DNA from: Nannocystis exedens
Lineage (GTDB): Bacteria > Myxococcota_A > Polyangia > Nannocystales > Nannocystaceae
Direction of reading: 5' to 3'
NCBI RefSeq assembly: GCF_002343915.1
Contig: NZ_NETK01000001.1
Location: forward strand, 3,420,001 to 3,484,000
DNA length: 64,000 bases
A model generated the notes under the pieces. That model saw only the letters and a list, made by a program, of their open reading frames with translations, ran no database searches and had not been told where the DNA came from. The translations under genes and the position numbers were made by a program. Position 1 is the stretch's first letter, and every line of letters starts with the position of its first letter. Positions 1 through 8,380 of the stretch are shown piece by piece.

Positions 1-75
1 GCCACGCGCGAGGGCCCCGCACACCTGTCCACAAGCGCAACGGCGCACACGCCGGGATCTAGCTCACAAGTGCGC

Positions 76-560
76 CTACTGCGTGGAATCAGCAACCTCT
101 GCGCATATGCGAGGGCCGATGAAATCGACCTGCAGCCCGCCGCCCGCCGAACTGTCGAACACCAGCTCGAGCCCGTGCAGCGCGGCGACGCGGGCCGCGA
201 TGTGCAGCCCGAGCCCCTGTCCGTCCGGCGCCCGCCTGCGCGGCGTCGCTGCGAAACCCGCGTTCGACCAGCCGCGCCAGCTCGTCCGCGGGCACACCCG
301 GGCCGTCGTCGACCACCCGCAAGCGGAACCTGTCGCCGGCGAGACCTTCGAGCAGCACCGCCACGTGCCCGCCCGCACGGTTGTGACGGATCGCGTTGTA
401 GACGACGTTGCCGACCGCCTGCTCGAGCAATGTGACATCGGCGTCGACCCGCAGCGGCGACTCGGGCACCGCGCCGTCGAGCTCGACCTGCGCGTAGCCG
501 GACAGCGCCTCCTCGGCCGCGCGGTGGCGGGCGACCGCGTCGAACAGCACCAGCACGACG
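76..560 (-). pseudogene. Histidine kinase C-terminal remnant (HATPase_c), frameshifted
   Basis: Reading the minus strand, one frame holds an N-box ([15 protein letters not shown]) and a G1 box (VVDDGPGVP) of a sensor kinase ATPase domain. The G2 box ([17 protein letters not shown]) is in another frame, so a frameshift lies near 205-235. No H-box, sensor or membrane segment precedes it; the sequence runs straight out of a receiver-domain start. It is read as the 3' end of a kinase gene left after a deletion. A family-like CCTGTCCGTCCGG stretch sits at the frameshift point. Sequencing error cannot be excluded for the shift, but it does not explain the missing H-box. Confidence 0.6.
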
Positions 561-695
561 ACGGGCCGCGCCCTCGGGCGCGCTCGTCCGCCCCTCCGTC
601 CACCAGGTCGGATCGTCGCCCGCCCGGCGCAGGTGCATCACGATCTGCCGCCCCAGCTCGCGATCGTCCTCGATGATCAGCACGCGCTCCGCCAC
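561..695 (-). pseudogene. Response regulator N-terminal remnant
   Basis: From a GTG at 695 the minus strand encodes [17 protein letters not shown] and about 20 further residues typical of the first beta strand and helix of an OmpR-type receiver, including the acidic pair of the phosphorylation pocket. The homology stops after about 35 codons, before the phospho-Asp, and passes into the kinase remnant in a different frame. The natural order is regulator then kinase, so one internal deletion removing the regulator body and the kinase N terminus explains both pieces. Confidence 0.55.
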
Positions 696-838
696 GCCTC
701 TGTGGTTCTCGATCCGCCCGCCGCGCGCAACGCCGCCCCGCGTGAGCCGCCTGCACGACTCCGCTTGGTGTTCACCCGCGACCTGCAACATTTGCTTAAG
801 ATCCCTCGCCTACGATCCTCGACGAGGGAGCAAGCACC

Positions 839-1822
839 ATGACAGCGCCATCCATCCTTCGACGTCCCACCCGGCGCGAATTCGCGCTCGGCGCCCTCGG
901 CGGCGCAGCAGCGGCGGTCCTGGCCGCCTGCGGAGACTCCAGCAGCGGCGACACCGACACCACCACCGGCACCACCGACGGCGACGCCACCACCACGACG
1001 GGCACCACCGACTCGACCACCGGTCCGACCTCCACGAGCGGCCTCACCACCGGCGCCGAGACCACCGACAACAGCACCACCGGCGACGACCCGACCGGCG
1101 CCACCACCGGCGCCGCCTGCGGCGACGCGACCGCGTGGGCGACCGGCGGCACCGCGGCGATGACGATGAAGCACTGCTACCCCGACCCGTTCGCCGGCGG
1201 CGTCACGGAGTGCGCGCTGATGTGCGAGACCACCGCGGGCCCCTGCACGGCCGACGCGATCGAGCGCCAGGACGTGAGCGAGGGTTGGTCCGGCCTGCCG
1301 GTCCGCCTCGCGCTGCGGATCGTCGCGGCGGACACGTGCGAGCCGCTGGCGAACGCGAAGGTGGAGATCTGGCACACCCAGCGCACGGGCGTGTACTCGG
1401 GCGTGACGCCGAGCGGGGCGTTCTGCTACGGCGACGACCCCGACGCCGAGAACCACCTCTACTTCCGCGGCACGCAGACGACCGGCAGCGACGGCCGCGT
1501 CGACTTCGACACCTGCTTCCCCGGCTGGTACGGCGGCCGCGCGATCCACATCCACTTCCGCGTGTACCTCGACGACGCGCTGTACGCCACCTCGCAGCTG
1601 TTCTTCAGCGACGACCTCAACGCCGAGATCTTCGCCGACCACCCCGAGTACAGCGAGTTCGGCCAGCCCGACACCACCAACGAGACCGACAACATCATCG
1701 GCGGCGAGGACGACAAGACCAACTACCTCCTCACCGTCGCCCGCATGCCCGACGGCGCCATGCTCGCGTCGAAGGTGATCGCCATCCGCGCGTCGCTCGA
1801 CCAGCCGTCCTGCCAGACTTAG
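839..1822 (+). CDS. Tat-exported intradiol ring-cleavage dioxygenase-like lipoprotein
   Basis: 327 aa. The N terminus has a twin-arginine motif (TRREFALG) and a lipobox ending in LAAC with Cys31, so export by Tat and lipidation are predicted. A Thr/Ser/Gly/Asp linker fills residues 32 to about 90. The rest matches the intradiol dioxygenase fold (protocatechuate 3,4-dioxygenase, catechol dioxygenase): ETTAGPC, a VEIWHT strand, GVYSG, PGWYGGR and IHIHF. The two Tyr (about 185 and 230) and two His (about 236 and 238) correspond to the non-haem Fe(III) ligands, so catalysis is plausible. The substrate is unknown; exported homologues occur in several soil bacteria. A GAGGGAG ribosome site precedes the ATG. 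No partner alpha subunit is nearby. Confidence 0.85.
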   Translation: MTAPSILRRPTRREFALGALGGAAAAVLAACGDSSSGDTDTTTGTTDGDATTTTGTTDSTTGPTSTSGLTTGAETTDNSTTGDDPTGATTGAACGDATAWATGGTAAMTMKHCYPDPFAGGVTECALMCETTAGPCTADAIERQDVSEGWSGLPVRLALRIVAADTCEPLANAKVEIWHTQRTGVYSGVTPSGAFCYGDDPDAENHLYFRGTQTTGSDGRVDFDTCFPGWYGGRAIHIHFRVYLDDALYATSQLFFSDDLNAEIFADHPEYSEFGQPDTTNETDNIIGGEDDKTNYLLTVARMPDGAMLASKVIAIRASLDQPSCQT

Positions 1823-1861
1823 GGCGGCGGCGGCATGCCCCCGCCGATGCCGTGAGCCCCG

Positions 1862-1902
1862 CGCGAGGAGTGACGCGACGGAGTCACTCCGACGACCTCG
1901 CG
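1862..1902. terminator. Nested hairpin downstream of dioxygenase-like gene
   Basis: GAGTGAC (1868-1874) pairs with GTCACTC (1883-1889), enclosed by CGCGAG (1862-1867) and CTCGCG (1897-1902). There is no T-tract. It is the only structure noted in the 300-base gap 1823-2122, which is otherwise low-complexity Arg/Ser/Pro-like sequence without a convincing gene. Confidence 0.3.
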
Positions 1903-2122
1903 TCCTCCACTCGCTGCGTCACGTCGCACCGACGCCCGCGCAACCTCGACGCGCCGAGATCGCGTCCACCGTCGCGTCCTCACGTCGCCCCGCGGCGACC
2001 TCGTGAACCTCGGCGCGCTCGCACCTCGCTCGCGCGCTCGCCGACCGCCCCGATCTTCGTTCGCGCCGCCGCAGCCCGTTCACCGTCGAAGCGCGCCCTC
2101 GCTCGCGCTACACTGGCGGGCC

Positions 2123-3739
2123 GTGACCGCGATCGCCAGCGAGGACGTGCTCGACGCCGCAGGCCTGCGCCGCGCCGTCGACTCGCTCGTCGGCAGCCCG
2201 GTGCTCGGCGTCGCCGTCGTCCTCGCCGCGCCGCACCCCGACCTGCCGCGCGAGTCCGCCAGCGACCCGCGGCGCGTCCGCGTCGACCTGCTCGCGCTCG
2301 CCGCCGAGGGCCGCACCTTCGTCGTCCACTGCAACTGCTTCTCGCCGTCCGACCTGCGGCAGCTCGCGCCCGTGCTCGCCGGCCCGCACGCGCCCTACGT
2401 CGTCTTCCCCGACGCCCAGTTCCACCTCACCGCCCTCGCCGGCCTCGGCCTGGCGGTCGCGCGGGTCGGCTGCACGCGGACCGCCGCCACCCTCCTCGCC
2501 GAGGGGGTGATCGCCCGCCACGACGAGCTCGAGATCGCCGCCCTGAGCCGGCGCCACCTCGGCGCCGCCTTGCCCGGCGAATGGCTCTCGGGACAGGTCC
2601 TTCCGGCCTGGTCGCGCCTCGAGGTCGTGGCCGCCGCCGCCGCCGCCGCGCCCGCGCTGCTCCGCGTCCTCACCCCCGAGCTGCGAGCCCACGGCCTGTC
2701 GCGGGCCTACGAGCTCGAGTGCAAGCTCCTGCCCGCGGTGGTCGCCATGGAGGCCGCCGGCGTCGGCGTCGACGGCCCGCGCTGGACCGCGATCGCCGAC
2801 GGCTGGCGCGCCGAGCTGCAGGTCACCGAGGCCCCGGAGCGCCGGGCCCAGCTCGAGAAGTTGATCTCGACCTACGCCCACTGGCCGCGCGAGCACCTCG
2901 GCGACGACAGCCGCATGCGCCCGCACCTGCACCCGCTGGCGACCGACTCGGGCCGGTTCGCCTGCAGCCAGCCCAACCTGCAGCAGGTCCCGTCGGAGCA
3001 CACCGCCCCGGGCCTGCGCTCGTGCTTCCGCGCCGAGCCGGGCAACGTGCTGGTGATCGCCGACTACGCGCAGATCGAGCTGCGCGTGGCGGCCCACCTG
3101 GCGCCGTGCGCGGCCATGCGGGACGTGTTCCACGCCGGCCGCGACCCGCACCGCGCGACCGCGGCGACCCTCGCACGCAAGCCCGAGGCCGAGGTCACCG
3201 CCCACGAGCGCAAGCTCGCCAAGGCCGTCAACTTCGGGTTCTTGTTCGGCATGGGCGCGCGGCGCTTCCAGGAGTACGCCGAGGCCAACTACGGCCTCGT
3301 CCTCGACCTCGCCGCCGCCGAGCGCGCCCGCGAGGCCTTCTTCGCCACCTTCCCCGGCATCGCCGCCTGGCACCGCAAGGTCTCGGCCCTGCAGCCCCGC
3401 AGCGCCCGCGAAGACCTGACCGTCCGCACCGCGCTCGGCCGGCGCAAGCGCTTCCCCGCCGGCAAGTTCAGCTTCAACGCCGCCCTCAACATCCCCGTCC
3501 AGGGCACCGCCGCCGAGGGCTTCAAAAAGGCCATGATCGCCCTGCATCCGGCCCTCGCCGAGCTCGGGGGCCGGGGGATCCTCTGCGTCCACGACGAATA
3601 CCTGGCCGAGGTCCCCGAGGAGCACGGCGAGGCGGCCCGGGCGCTGGTCCAGCGGGTGATGCAGGAGGCCATGGCCGAGGTCGTGACTTCGGTGCCGATC
3701 GTCGTCGACAGCCGGGTCGCGCGGCACTGGGCCGAATGA
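2123..3739 (+). CDS. Family-A DNA polymerase without 5' nuclease, degenerate 3'-5' exonuclease
   Basis: About 538 aa from a GTG at 2123; an upstream in-frame start at 2003 would add only low-complexity sequence. Polymerase motif A is DYAQIELR (D314), motif B is R363-x3-K367-x3-F371-x3-F375, and motif C is HDE (D491), so the catalytic Asp pair is intact. The position equal to E. coli Pol I Tyr766 is Phe375. The N-terminal 240 residues resemble the proofreading domain (ending in LSRRHLG), but the DxE and later Asp metal ligands are not seen, so proofreading is probably lost. No 5' nuclease domain exists. Similar short PolA-like proteins, annotated as 3'-5' exonuclease/polymerase, are known from actinobacteria. 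A role in repair or gap filling is inferred. Confidence 0.85.
   Translation: MTAIASEDVLDAAGLRRAVDSLVGSPVLGVAVVLAAPHPDLPRESASDPRRVRVDLLALAAEGRTFVVHCNCFSPSDLRQLAPVLAGPHAPYVVFPDAQFHLTALAGLGLAVARVGCTRTAATLLAEGVIARHDELEIAALSRRHLGAALPGEWLSGQVLPAWSRLEVVAAAAAAAPALLRVLTPELRAHGLSRAYELECKLLPAVVAMEAAGVGVDGPRWTAIADGWRAELQVTEAPERRAQLEKLISTYAHWPREHLGDDSRMRPHLHPLATDSGRFACSQPNLQQVPSEHTAPGLRSCFRAEPGNVLVIADYAQIELRVAAHLAPCAAMRDVFHAGRDPHRATAATLARKPEAEVTAHERKLAKAVNFGFLFGMGARRFQEYAEANYGLVLDLAAAERAREAFFATFPGIAAWHRKVSALQPRSAREDLTVRTALGRRKRFPAGKFSFNAALNIPVQGTAAEGFKKAMIALHPALAELGGRGILCVHDEYLAEVPEEHGEAARALVQRVMQEAMAEVVTSVPIVVDSRVARHWAE
2591..2613. repeat. Weak in-gene member of the dispersed hairpin family
   Basis: GGACAGGTCC followed by TTCC and GGCCTGGTC. 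It lies between the exonuclease-like and polymerase domains. The stem is imperfect, so membership is tentative. Confidence 0.35.
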
Positions 3740-3829
3740 TTTACGCCCACCGGCCACATCCTTTCATCGCCGCGAAACCTCACGCCCGTTCTTTGTTTCC
3801 AAGCACCCCAGCACCACGCGGAGCCCTTC

Positions 3830-5383
3830 ATGTCCCAGACCCTCTCTCGCCGCTCGTTCGCGGCCCTATCGACCCTCGGCCTCGGGCTCCCGGGCTTGCT
3901 CGGCGGCTGCCGAGGGACCACAAAGGCCGGGAGCACCACCATGATCCCCGGTGAACAAGCCCCCCTCGCCGACCACCTCGCGTGGTTCTCCGTCGACAAG
4001 CCCACGATCGCGCGCGTCATGAGCGAACTGACGGCGCGCGGCGCCGACGCTGCCGACCTCTACTTCCAGTACAGCCGCGACAACTCGATCACGATGGAGG
4101 ACGGCATCATCAGCCGCGCCAGCTCCTCGATCGACCAGGGCGTCGGCCTGCGGGTGGTGGTCGGCGACCAGACCGGCTACGCGTTCACCGAGGACCTCTC
4201 GCTCGAGGCGATGCTGGCGGCCGCGCGCACGGCGGCGGGCATCGCCCACGGCGGCGCGGCGCACGCCCCGGTCGAGTTCAAGCAGCGCTCGCGCTCGACC
4301 AACTTCTACACTTTGAGCCAGCCGTGGGCTGAGGTGCAGACGGTGCAGAAGCTGCCGCGCATCGAGCAGCTGGCCGCGCTCGCGCGCAAGGGCGACCCGG
4401 CGATCCACAAGGTCACGGTCAGCTGGGCCGACGGCGAGGAGCTCGTGCTCATCGCCGACATGCACGGCAACATCCACACCGACGTCCGGCCGATGACGCG
4501 GCTTTGGTGCATGCTGACCGCCAAGAAGGGCGACGTCACCCAGAGCAACAGCGCCAACCTGGCCGGGCGCCACGGCTTCGACTGGTACACCGACGAGCGG
4601 CTCGAGTTCCTGGCCAAGGAGGCCGTGTCGCGCACGATGGTGCTGTTCGACGCCAAGCGCCCGCCGGCCGGCGAGATGCCGGTGGTGCTGGCGGCCGGCG
4701 CCAGCGGCATCCTCCTGCACGAGGCGATCGGCCACGGCATGGAGGCCGACTTCAACCGCAAGAACACCAGCATCTACGCCAGCATGATCGGCAAGAAGGT
4801 CGCGCCGGACTTCGTCACGATCGTCGACGACGCGACCCAGCCGGGCGAGCGCGGCGCGCTCAACGTCGACGACGAGGGCAACCCGGTCGAGAAGACGGTG
4901 CTGGTCGACCACGGCGTGATGGCGTCGTACCTGCACGACAGCATCAGCGCCAAGCACTACAAGGTGAAGGCGACCGGCTCGGGCCGGCGCGAGTCGTTCC
5001 GCCACTCGCCGATGCCGCGCATGCGCAGCACGTACATGGAGAACGGCCCGCACACGCGCGAGGAGATCATCGCCTCGGTCAAGAAGGGCATCATCGCCGA
5101 GACCTTCACCAACGGTCAGGTCCAGATCGGCGCCGGCGACTTCACCTTCTACATCAAGAACGGCTGGCTGATCGAGGACGGCAAGATCACCGCCCCGATC
5201 AAGGACATCAACATCATCGGCAACGGCCCCGAGGCGCTGCGCAACGTCACCATGGTGGCCAACGACTGCAAGCTCGACTTCGGCGGCTGGACCTGCGGCA
5301 AGGACGGCCAGAGCGTGCCCGTGTCGCAGGGCCTGCCCACCACCCTGGTCTCGAAGATGACCGTCGGAGGCGAGAATGTCTGA
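3830..5383 (+). CDS. tldD: TldD-family metallopeptidase with Tat/lipoprotein signal
   Basis: 517 aa. The N terminus is SRRSFAALSTLGLGLPGLLGGC, a twin-Arg signal ending in a lipobox, unlike cytoplasmic E. coli TldD. The zinc motif HExxxH with a following acid is present as HEAIGHGME (H297, E298, H302, E305). The C-terminal TldD signature (GNGPEALRNVTMVANDC) is complete. TldD with TldE forms a heterodimeric protease that trims unfolded peptides and matures some RiPPs such as microcin B17. Here it overlaps the tldE start by 8 nt, so both are co-translated. The export signal is the odd feature: the partner has none. An internal start near residue 39 (MIPGE) could give a cytoplasmic form. Confidence 0.9.
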   Translation: MSQTLSRRSFAALSTLGLGLPGLLGGCRGTTKAGSTTMIPGEQAPLADHLAWFSVDKPTIARVMSELTARGADAADLYFQYSRDNSITMEDGIISRASSSIDQGVGLRVVVGDQTGYAFTEDLSLEAMLAAARTAAGIAHGGAAHAPVEFKQRSRSTNFYTLSQPWAEVQTVQKLPRIEQLAALARKGDPAIHKVTVSWADGEELVLIADMHGNIHTDVRPMTRLWCMLTAKKGDVTQSNSANLAGRHGFDWYTDERLEFLAKEAVSRTMVLFDAKRPPAGEMPVVLAAGASGILLHEAIGHGMEADFNRKNTSIYASMIGKKVAPDFVTIVDDATQPGERGALNVDDEGNPVEKTVLVDHGVMASYLHDSISAKHYKVKATGSGRRESFRHSPMPRMRSTYMENGPHTREEIIASVKKGIIAETFTNGQVQIGAGDFTFYIKNGWLIEDGKITAPIKDINIIGNGPEALRNVTMVANDCKLDFGGWTCGKDGQSVPVSQGLPTTLVSKMTVGGENV

Positions 5384-6689
5384 CCTGCAGCAGAGCGCCC
5401 GCACCGCTATCGAGCTGGCCAAGAAGGCCGGCGCCCAGGACGCCTGGGCCGCTGTCTCGCGCGACCGCTCGGTGTCCCTCGTCTACCGTGACGGCAAGGT
5501 CGAGAAGGTCGAAGAGAGCACCTCCCGCGGCCTCGGCATCAGCCTCTACGTCGACGGCCGCTACTCGTCGCACAGCACCACCGACCTGCGGCCCGACCGC
5601 CTGGCCGGCTTCATCAAGGAGGCGGTCGCGCTGACCCGCGTGCTCCAGCCCGACCCCTACCGCGTGATCCCCGACCCCGCGCTGTTCAAGGACCGCCCCA
5701 CCGCCGACCTCGAGCGCGTCGACCCGTCCGTCGCCAAGCTGACCCGCGAGCAGCGCGAGGCCTGGTGCGCCGAGATGGACGCCAAGGCCCACTCCGACGC
5801 GCGCGTCATCTCGGCCGAGAGCAACCTGTTCAGCGGCGAGTCGCAGGGCGCCGCCGCCAGCAGCAACGGCTTCGACGGCTCCTGGGAGGGCAGCTACGTC
5901 GGCTACGCCTGCACCGCGACGGTGCGCGAGGGCGAGGACAAGCGCCCCGAGGGCTCGGCCCACGCCGTCGGCCGGTTCCTGTCCGGCCTGCCCGAGCCGG
6001 CGGCCGTGGCCGCGCTGGCGCTGCGCCGGGCGATCGACCGCCTCGGCAGCACCAAGGGCCCGACGGTGCGCACGACGATGGTCGTCGACCCCGAGGCCGC
6101 GGTCTCGCTGATCTCGCGCGCCCTGTCGCCGCTGTCGGCCGCGTCGATCCAGCAGGGCCGCTCCTACCTGGCCGGCAAGCAGGGCCAGAAGGTGTTCGGC
6201 GACAAGCTGACGATCACCGACGACCCGCTGCTGCCGCGCGGCCTGAGCTCGCGCCACTTCGACGGCGAGGGCATCTCGGCCAAGCGCATGCCGCTCATCG
6301 AGGCGGGCGTGGTCCGCAACTACTACGTCGACACCTATTACGGCAAAAAGCTCGGCATGGCCCCGACCACCGGCTCGGCCAGCAACCGCGTGCTCGGCCT
6401 CGGCAACAAGCCGCTGGCCGCCCTCATCGCCGACGTCCAGGACGGCATCTACGTCACCTCGTGGCTCGGCGGCAACAGCGACCCGACCACCGGCGACTTC
6501 TCGCTCGGCCTCCGCGGCCACCAGATCAAGGGCGGCAAGATCGGCGCCCCGATCGGCGAGATGAACGTCACCGGCAACCTCGCCGCCCTGTTCGCCAAGC
6601 TCGCCGTCGTCGGCGACGACCCCTACCCGTACTCGAGCCTGCGCGCCCCGACCCTCGTGTTCGAGGACGTGCAGTTCAGCGGGACCTGA
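5376..6689 (+). CDS. tldE: TldE/PmbA-family protein, partner of TldD
   Basis: 437 aa. It begins 8 nt inside the end of tldD. It has the PmbA/TldE layout: N-terminal alpha/beta domain (DAWAAVSRDRSVSLVYRDGKVE), a central region without the HExxxH zinc motif, and the C-terminal GDFSLGLRGHQIKGGKIGAP and MNVTGNLAALF blocks. In characterised systems TldE is the non-catalytic subunit. No signal peptide is seen, although TldD upstream carries one, which raises the question of where the complex forms. No RiPP precursor or modification enzyme is adjacent, so a general peptide-processing role is more likely. Confidence 0.88.
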   Translation: MSDLQQSARTAIELAKKAGAQDAWAAVSRDRSVSLVYRDGKVEKVEESTSRGLGISLYVDGRYSSHSTTDLRPDRLAGFIKEAVALTRVLQPDPYRVIPDPALFKDRPTADLERVDPSVAKLTREQREAWCAEMDAKAHSDARVISAESNLFSGESQGAAASSNGFDGSWEGSYVGYACTATVREGEDKRPEGSAHAVGRFLSGLPEPAAVAALALRRAIDRLGSTKGPTVRTTMVVDPEAAVSLISRALSPLSAASIQQGRSYLAGKQGQKVFGDKLTITDDPLLPRGLSSRHFDGEGISAKRMPLIEAGVVRNYYVDTYYGKKLGMAPTTGSASNRVLGLGNKPLAALIADVQDGIYVTSWLGGNSDPTTGDFSLGLRGHQIKGGKIGAPIGEMNVTGNLAALFAKLAVVGDDPYPYSSLRAPTLVFEDVQFSGT

Positions 6690-6696
6690 CCCGAAG

Positions 6697-6718
6697 GACC
6701 TGCCGTTCCGGGCAGGTC
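6697..6718. terminator. Family hairpin at tldE / hydrolase convergent junction
   Basis: GACCTGCC (6697-6704), loop GTTCCG, GGCAGGTC (6711-6718), an 8-bp perfect stem starting 8 nt after the tldE stop. It sits between convergent genes and so can act on both strands. It is a variant of the window-wide ACCTG..CAGGT hairpin. Confidence 0.6.
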
Positions 6719-6778
6719 TCATGGGACAGCGACGAGGGCGAGCCGCGCCGCGGCCTCGCCCTTCGTCGCGACCGGAGG

Positions 6779-7954
6779 TCACTTCTCCGCGATCGTCACC
6801 AGCCCCATGTCGACGTAGCGCTGCTGCGCCTCGGCGCCGGTCAGGTAGGTGTCGTAGCCGGCGTTGCCGCGCAGCCATCGCCCGTAGTACGCGACCACGT
6901 AGGCGCGCGCGACGTCATTGACGACCGCGTTGTCGAGCGTGGGCTGCTGGCAGAACGAGCAGGTGATCCCGCACGACCCCACGTCGTCGAGGAAGCTCAT
7001 GTGGTTGGCGCCGTGGACGGTGACCTGCAGGGCCGGCGCGCTCGCCTCGGCGTAGAACGTCGTGAAATTCTCGGCCGCCGGCGCGCAGGCCATGAAGCCT
7101 GCGGTGTCGAGGGTCTCGCCGAGGAAGCCGAGCGGGATGGCGATCGGCAGCATCCCGCTGACGTCGGGGCACGCCTGCATGTTCGGGCACATGTTGGCGC
7201 CGTCGACGGGGTCGAGGGTGAGCGAGGCCTTGACGCGGGCGTCGTACATGGCCGCGAGCACGGAGATCTTGCCGCCCAGCGAGTGACCGGTGGCGCCGAC
7301 GTTGTCGACGTCGGAGATGTCCCCGAGGACAGGATGCTCGGCCGCCCAGTCGAGCGCGGCCAGCACCTGGTTGGCGTTGGCGACGTGGTCGACGGCGCCG
7401 AAGATGTAGCCGGCGTGGTCGACGTTGAGGACGACGTAGCCGTGCGAGGCGAGCCGGGTGGCGTAGCTCGTGTACTGCGTCGGCGGCAGGTTGAAGCCGT
7501 GGGCGAGCGTCACCACCGGATACGGCCCGCCCTCGGGCCCCTGCGTCGGATAGTAGGCGGTCACCCCGATCGCCTCGCCGTCGACGTCGAGCTCCGCGGC
7601 GAGCTCGCCGAACTGCCACGGCCCGTCCTCTGCGGGATCGTAGATCGCGTCGCCCGGCTCGTCGGTGGTGCCCTCGGTCGTGTCCACGCCGGTCGTGTCC
7701 ACGCCGGTCGTGCTCGTCGTGGTCGAGGTCGGTCCGCTCGCGGTGGTCGGCCCGTCGCTCGTCGTGGTCGAGGCCTGACTCGTGCCCGTCGACGTCGAGG
7801 TGCTCGTCGTCGGGTCGTCCCCGGTGGTGCTGCCGGTACCGGCGCCGGTACCGGACCCGGTGGACGAGGCGGTGTCGGAGTCCGTGCCCGACGACGTCCC
7901 GCCGCCGTTGCACGCGATTGTGAAGACCAGGAGAAAGAGGGCAGACCGCTGCAT
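6779..7954 (-). CDS. Alpha/beta-hydrolase lipoprotein (chlorophyllase / PET-hydrolase-like)
   Basis: 391 aa from ATG 7954 (MQRSALFLLVFTIAC, lipobox Cys15); a longer in-frame extension has no signal peptide. A Thr/Ser/Gly linker covers residues 16 to about 100. The catalytic domain has the oxyanion strand VVTLAHGF, the nucleophile elbow GHSLGG (Ser near 227), a likely acidic residue after LTLDPVDG, and a His in HGANHMSFLDD. This is the arrangement of dienelactone hydrolase/chlorophyllase-type esterases. Cys-rich segments (CGITCSFC) suggest disulfides and a periplasmic or surface location. The substrate is unknown. It is convergent with tldE. Confidence 0.85.
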   Translation of the reverse strand: MQRSALFLLVFTIACNGGGTSSGTDSDTASSTGSGTGAGTGSTTGDDPTTSTSTSTGTSQASTTTSDGPTTASGPTSTTTSTTGVDTTGVDTTEGTTDEPGDAIYDPAEDGPWQFGELAAELDVDGEAIGVTAYYPTQGPEGGPYPVVTLAHGFNLPPTQYTSYATRLASHGYVVLNVDHAGYIFGAVDHVANANQVLAALDWAAEHPVLGDISDVDNVGATGHSLGGKISVLAAMYDARVKASLTLDPVDGANMCPNMQACPDVSGMLPIAIPLGFLGETLDTAGFMACAPAAENFTTFYAEASAPALQVTVHGANHMSFLDDVGSCGITCSFCQQPTLDNAVVNDVARAYVVAYYGRWLRGNAGYDTYLTGAEAQQRYVDMGLVTIAEK

Positions 7955-8227
7955 GTGGCCACGTCTAGCGGCGCCGCCGACTGCGAGCAATCGTGCAACG
8001 CTCACGAAACCGCCGTAAAACCCCGGTAGAGCGCCGGATCGCGGCCCCGCGGCGCGGCCTCCGGGCGACACCGCATTCGTCGTTCGCGCCGCGCCTTCTG
8101 CCATTTACCGCAATCGCCGGCGCGCGCGAGGTCTCGACCCCTCGTGCTCGCAGTTTCGCGTAGATTCGCCGATTCCCCCCGCGCACCGCCGTGCGCGCCG
8201 CAGCTGACCGCGCCGGTCCCCATCGCC

Positions 8228-8245
8228 CATGCCTTTTAAAACATG
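8228..8245. repeat. Dispersed palindrome, A/T-core variant
   Basis: CATGCCTTTTAAAACATG followed by TCGCGAGGGCCAC. The same CATG...CATG frame with an A/T core recurs at 37368-37385. Confidence 0.55.
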
Positions 8246-8317
8246 TCGCGAGGGCCACATCAGGCGGAGCGCAGTCGCCTGCGGCGTGGCATATCTCGGA
8301 GGGCATGGCCGAACAAG

Positions 8318-8335
8318 CCTGTTCTCATGGACAGG
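8318..8335. repeat. Dispersed hairpin family member
   Basis: CCTGTTC, loop TCAT, GGACAGG: a 7-bp stem with one G-T pair. The right arm plus TGAG matches the element at 27187-27204. Confidence 0.6.
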
Positions 8336-8345
8336 TGAGTTTCAT

Positions 8346-8365
8346 GATGCCCTCGAAGACATGTC
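8346..8365. repeat. Dispersed palindrome, CCCTCGAAGACATG variant
   Basis: GATGCCCTCGAAGACATGTC. Near-identical sequence occurs at 33630-33646 and 37382-37399, each time followed by related G/C-rich sequence. Confidence 0.6.
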
Positions 8366-8380
8366 ACTCCCGCGCCGCGA

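Larger units (their letters stand above)
7955..8380. other. Non-coding gap with three family hairpins
   Basis: A 426-base gap between the start of the hydrolase gene and the stop of the next minus-strand gene. No ORF with plausible homology is seen. It holds palindromic elements at 8228-8245, 8318-8335 and 8346-8365, listed separately. The promoter of the hydrolase gene should lie just above 7955. Confidence 0.5.

Noticed and set aside
2003..2122. N-terminal extension of the polymerase ORF
   Set aside because: The added residues are low-complexity Arg/Ser/Pro; the GTG at 2123 begins the first sequence resembling the family.
673..3954. Very long open frame of over 1000 codons overlapping three genes
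   Set aside because: Arg/His/Pro-dominated translation with no homology; it is a G+C shadow of the dioxygenase-like, polymerase and tldD genes.
3830..6689. RiPP biosynthesis cluster suggested by tldD/tldE
   Set aside because: No precursor-like peptide, modification enzyme or exporter is adjacent.
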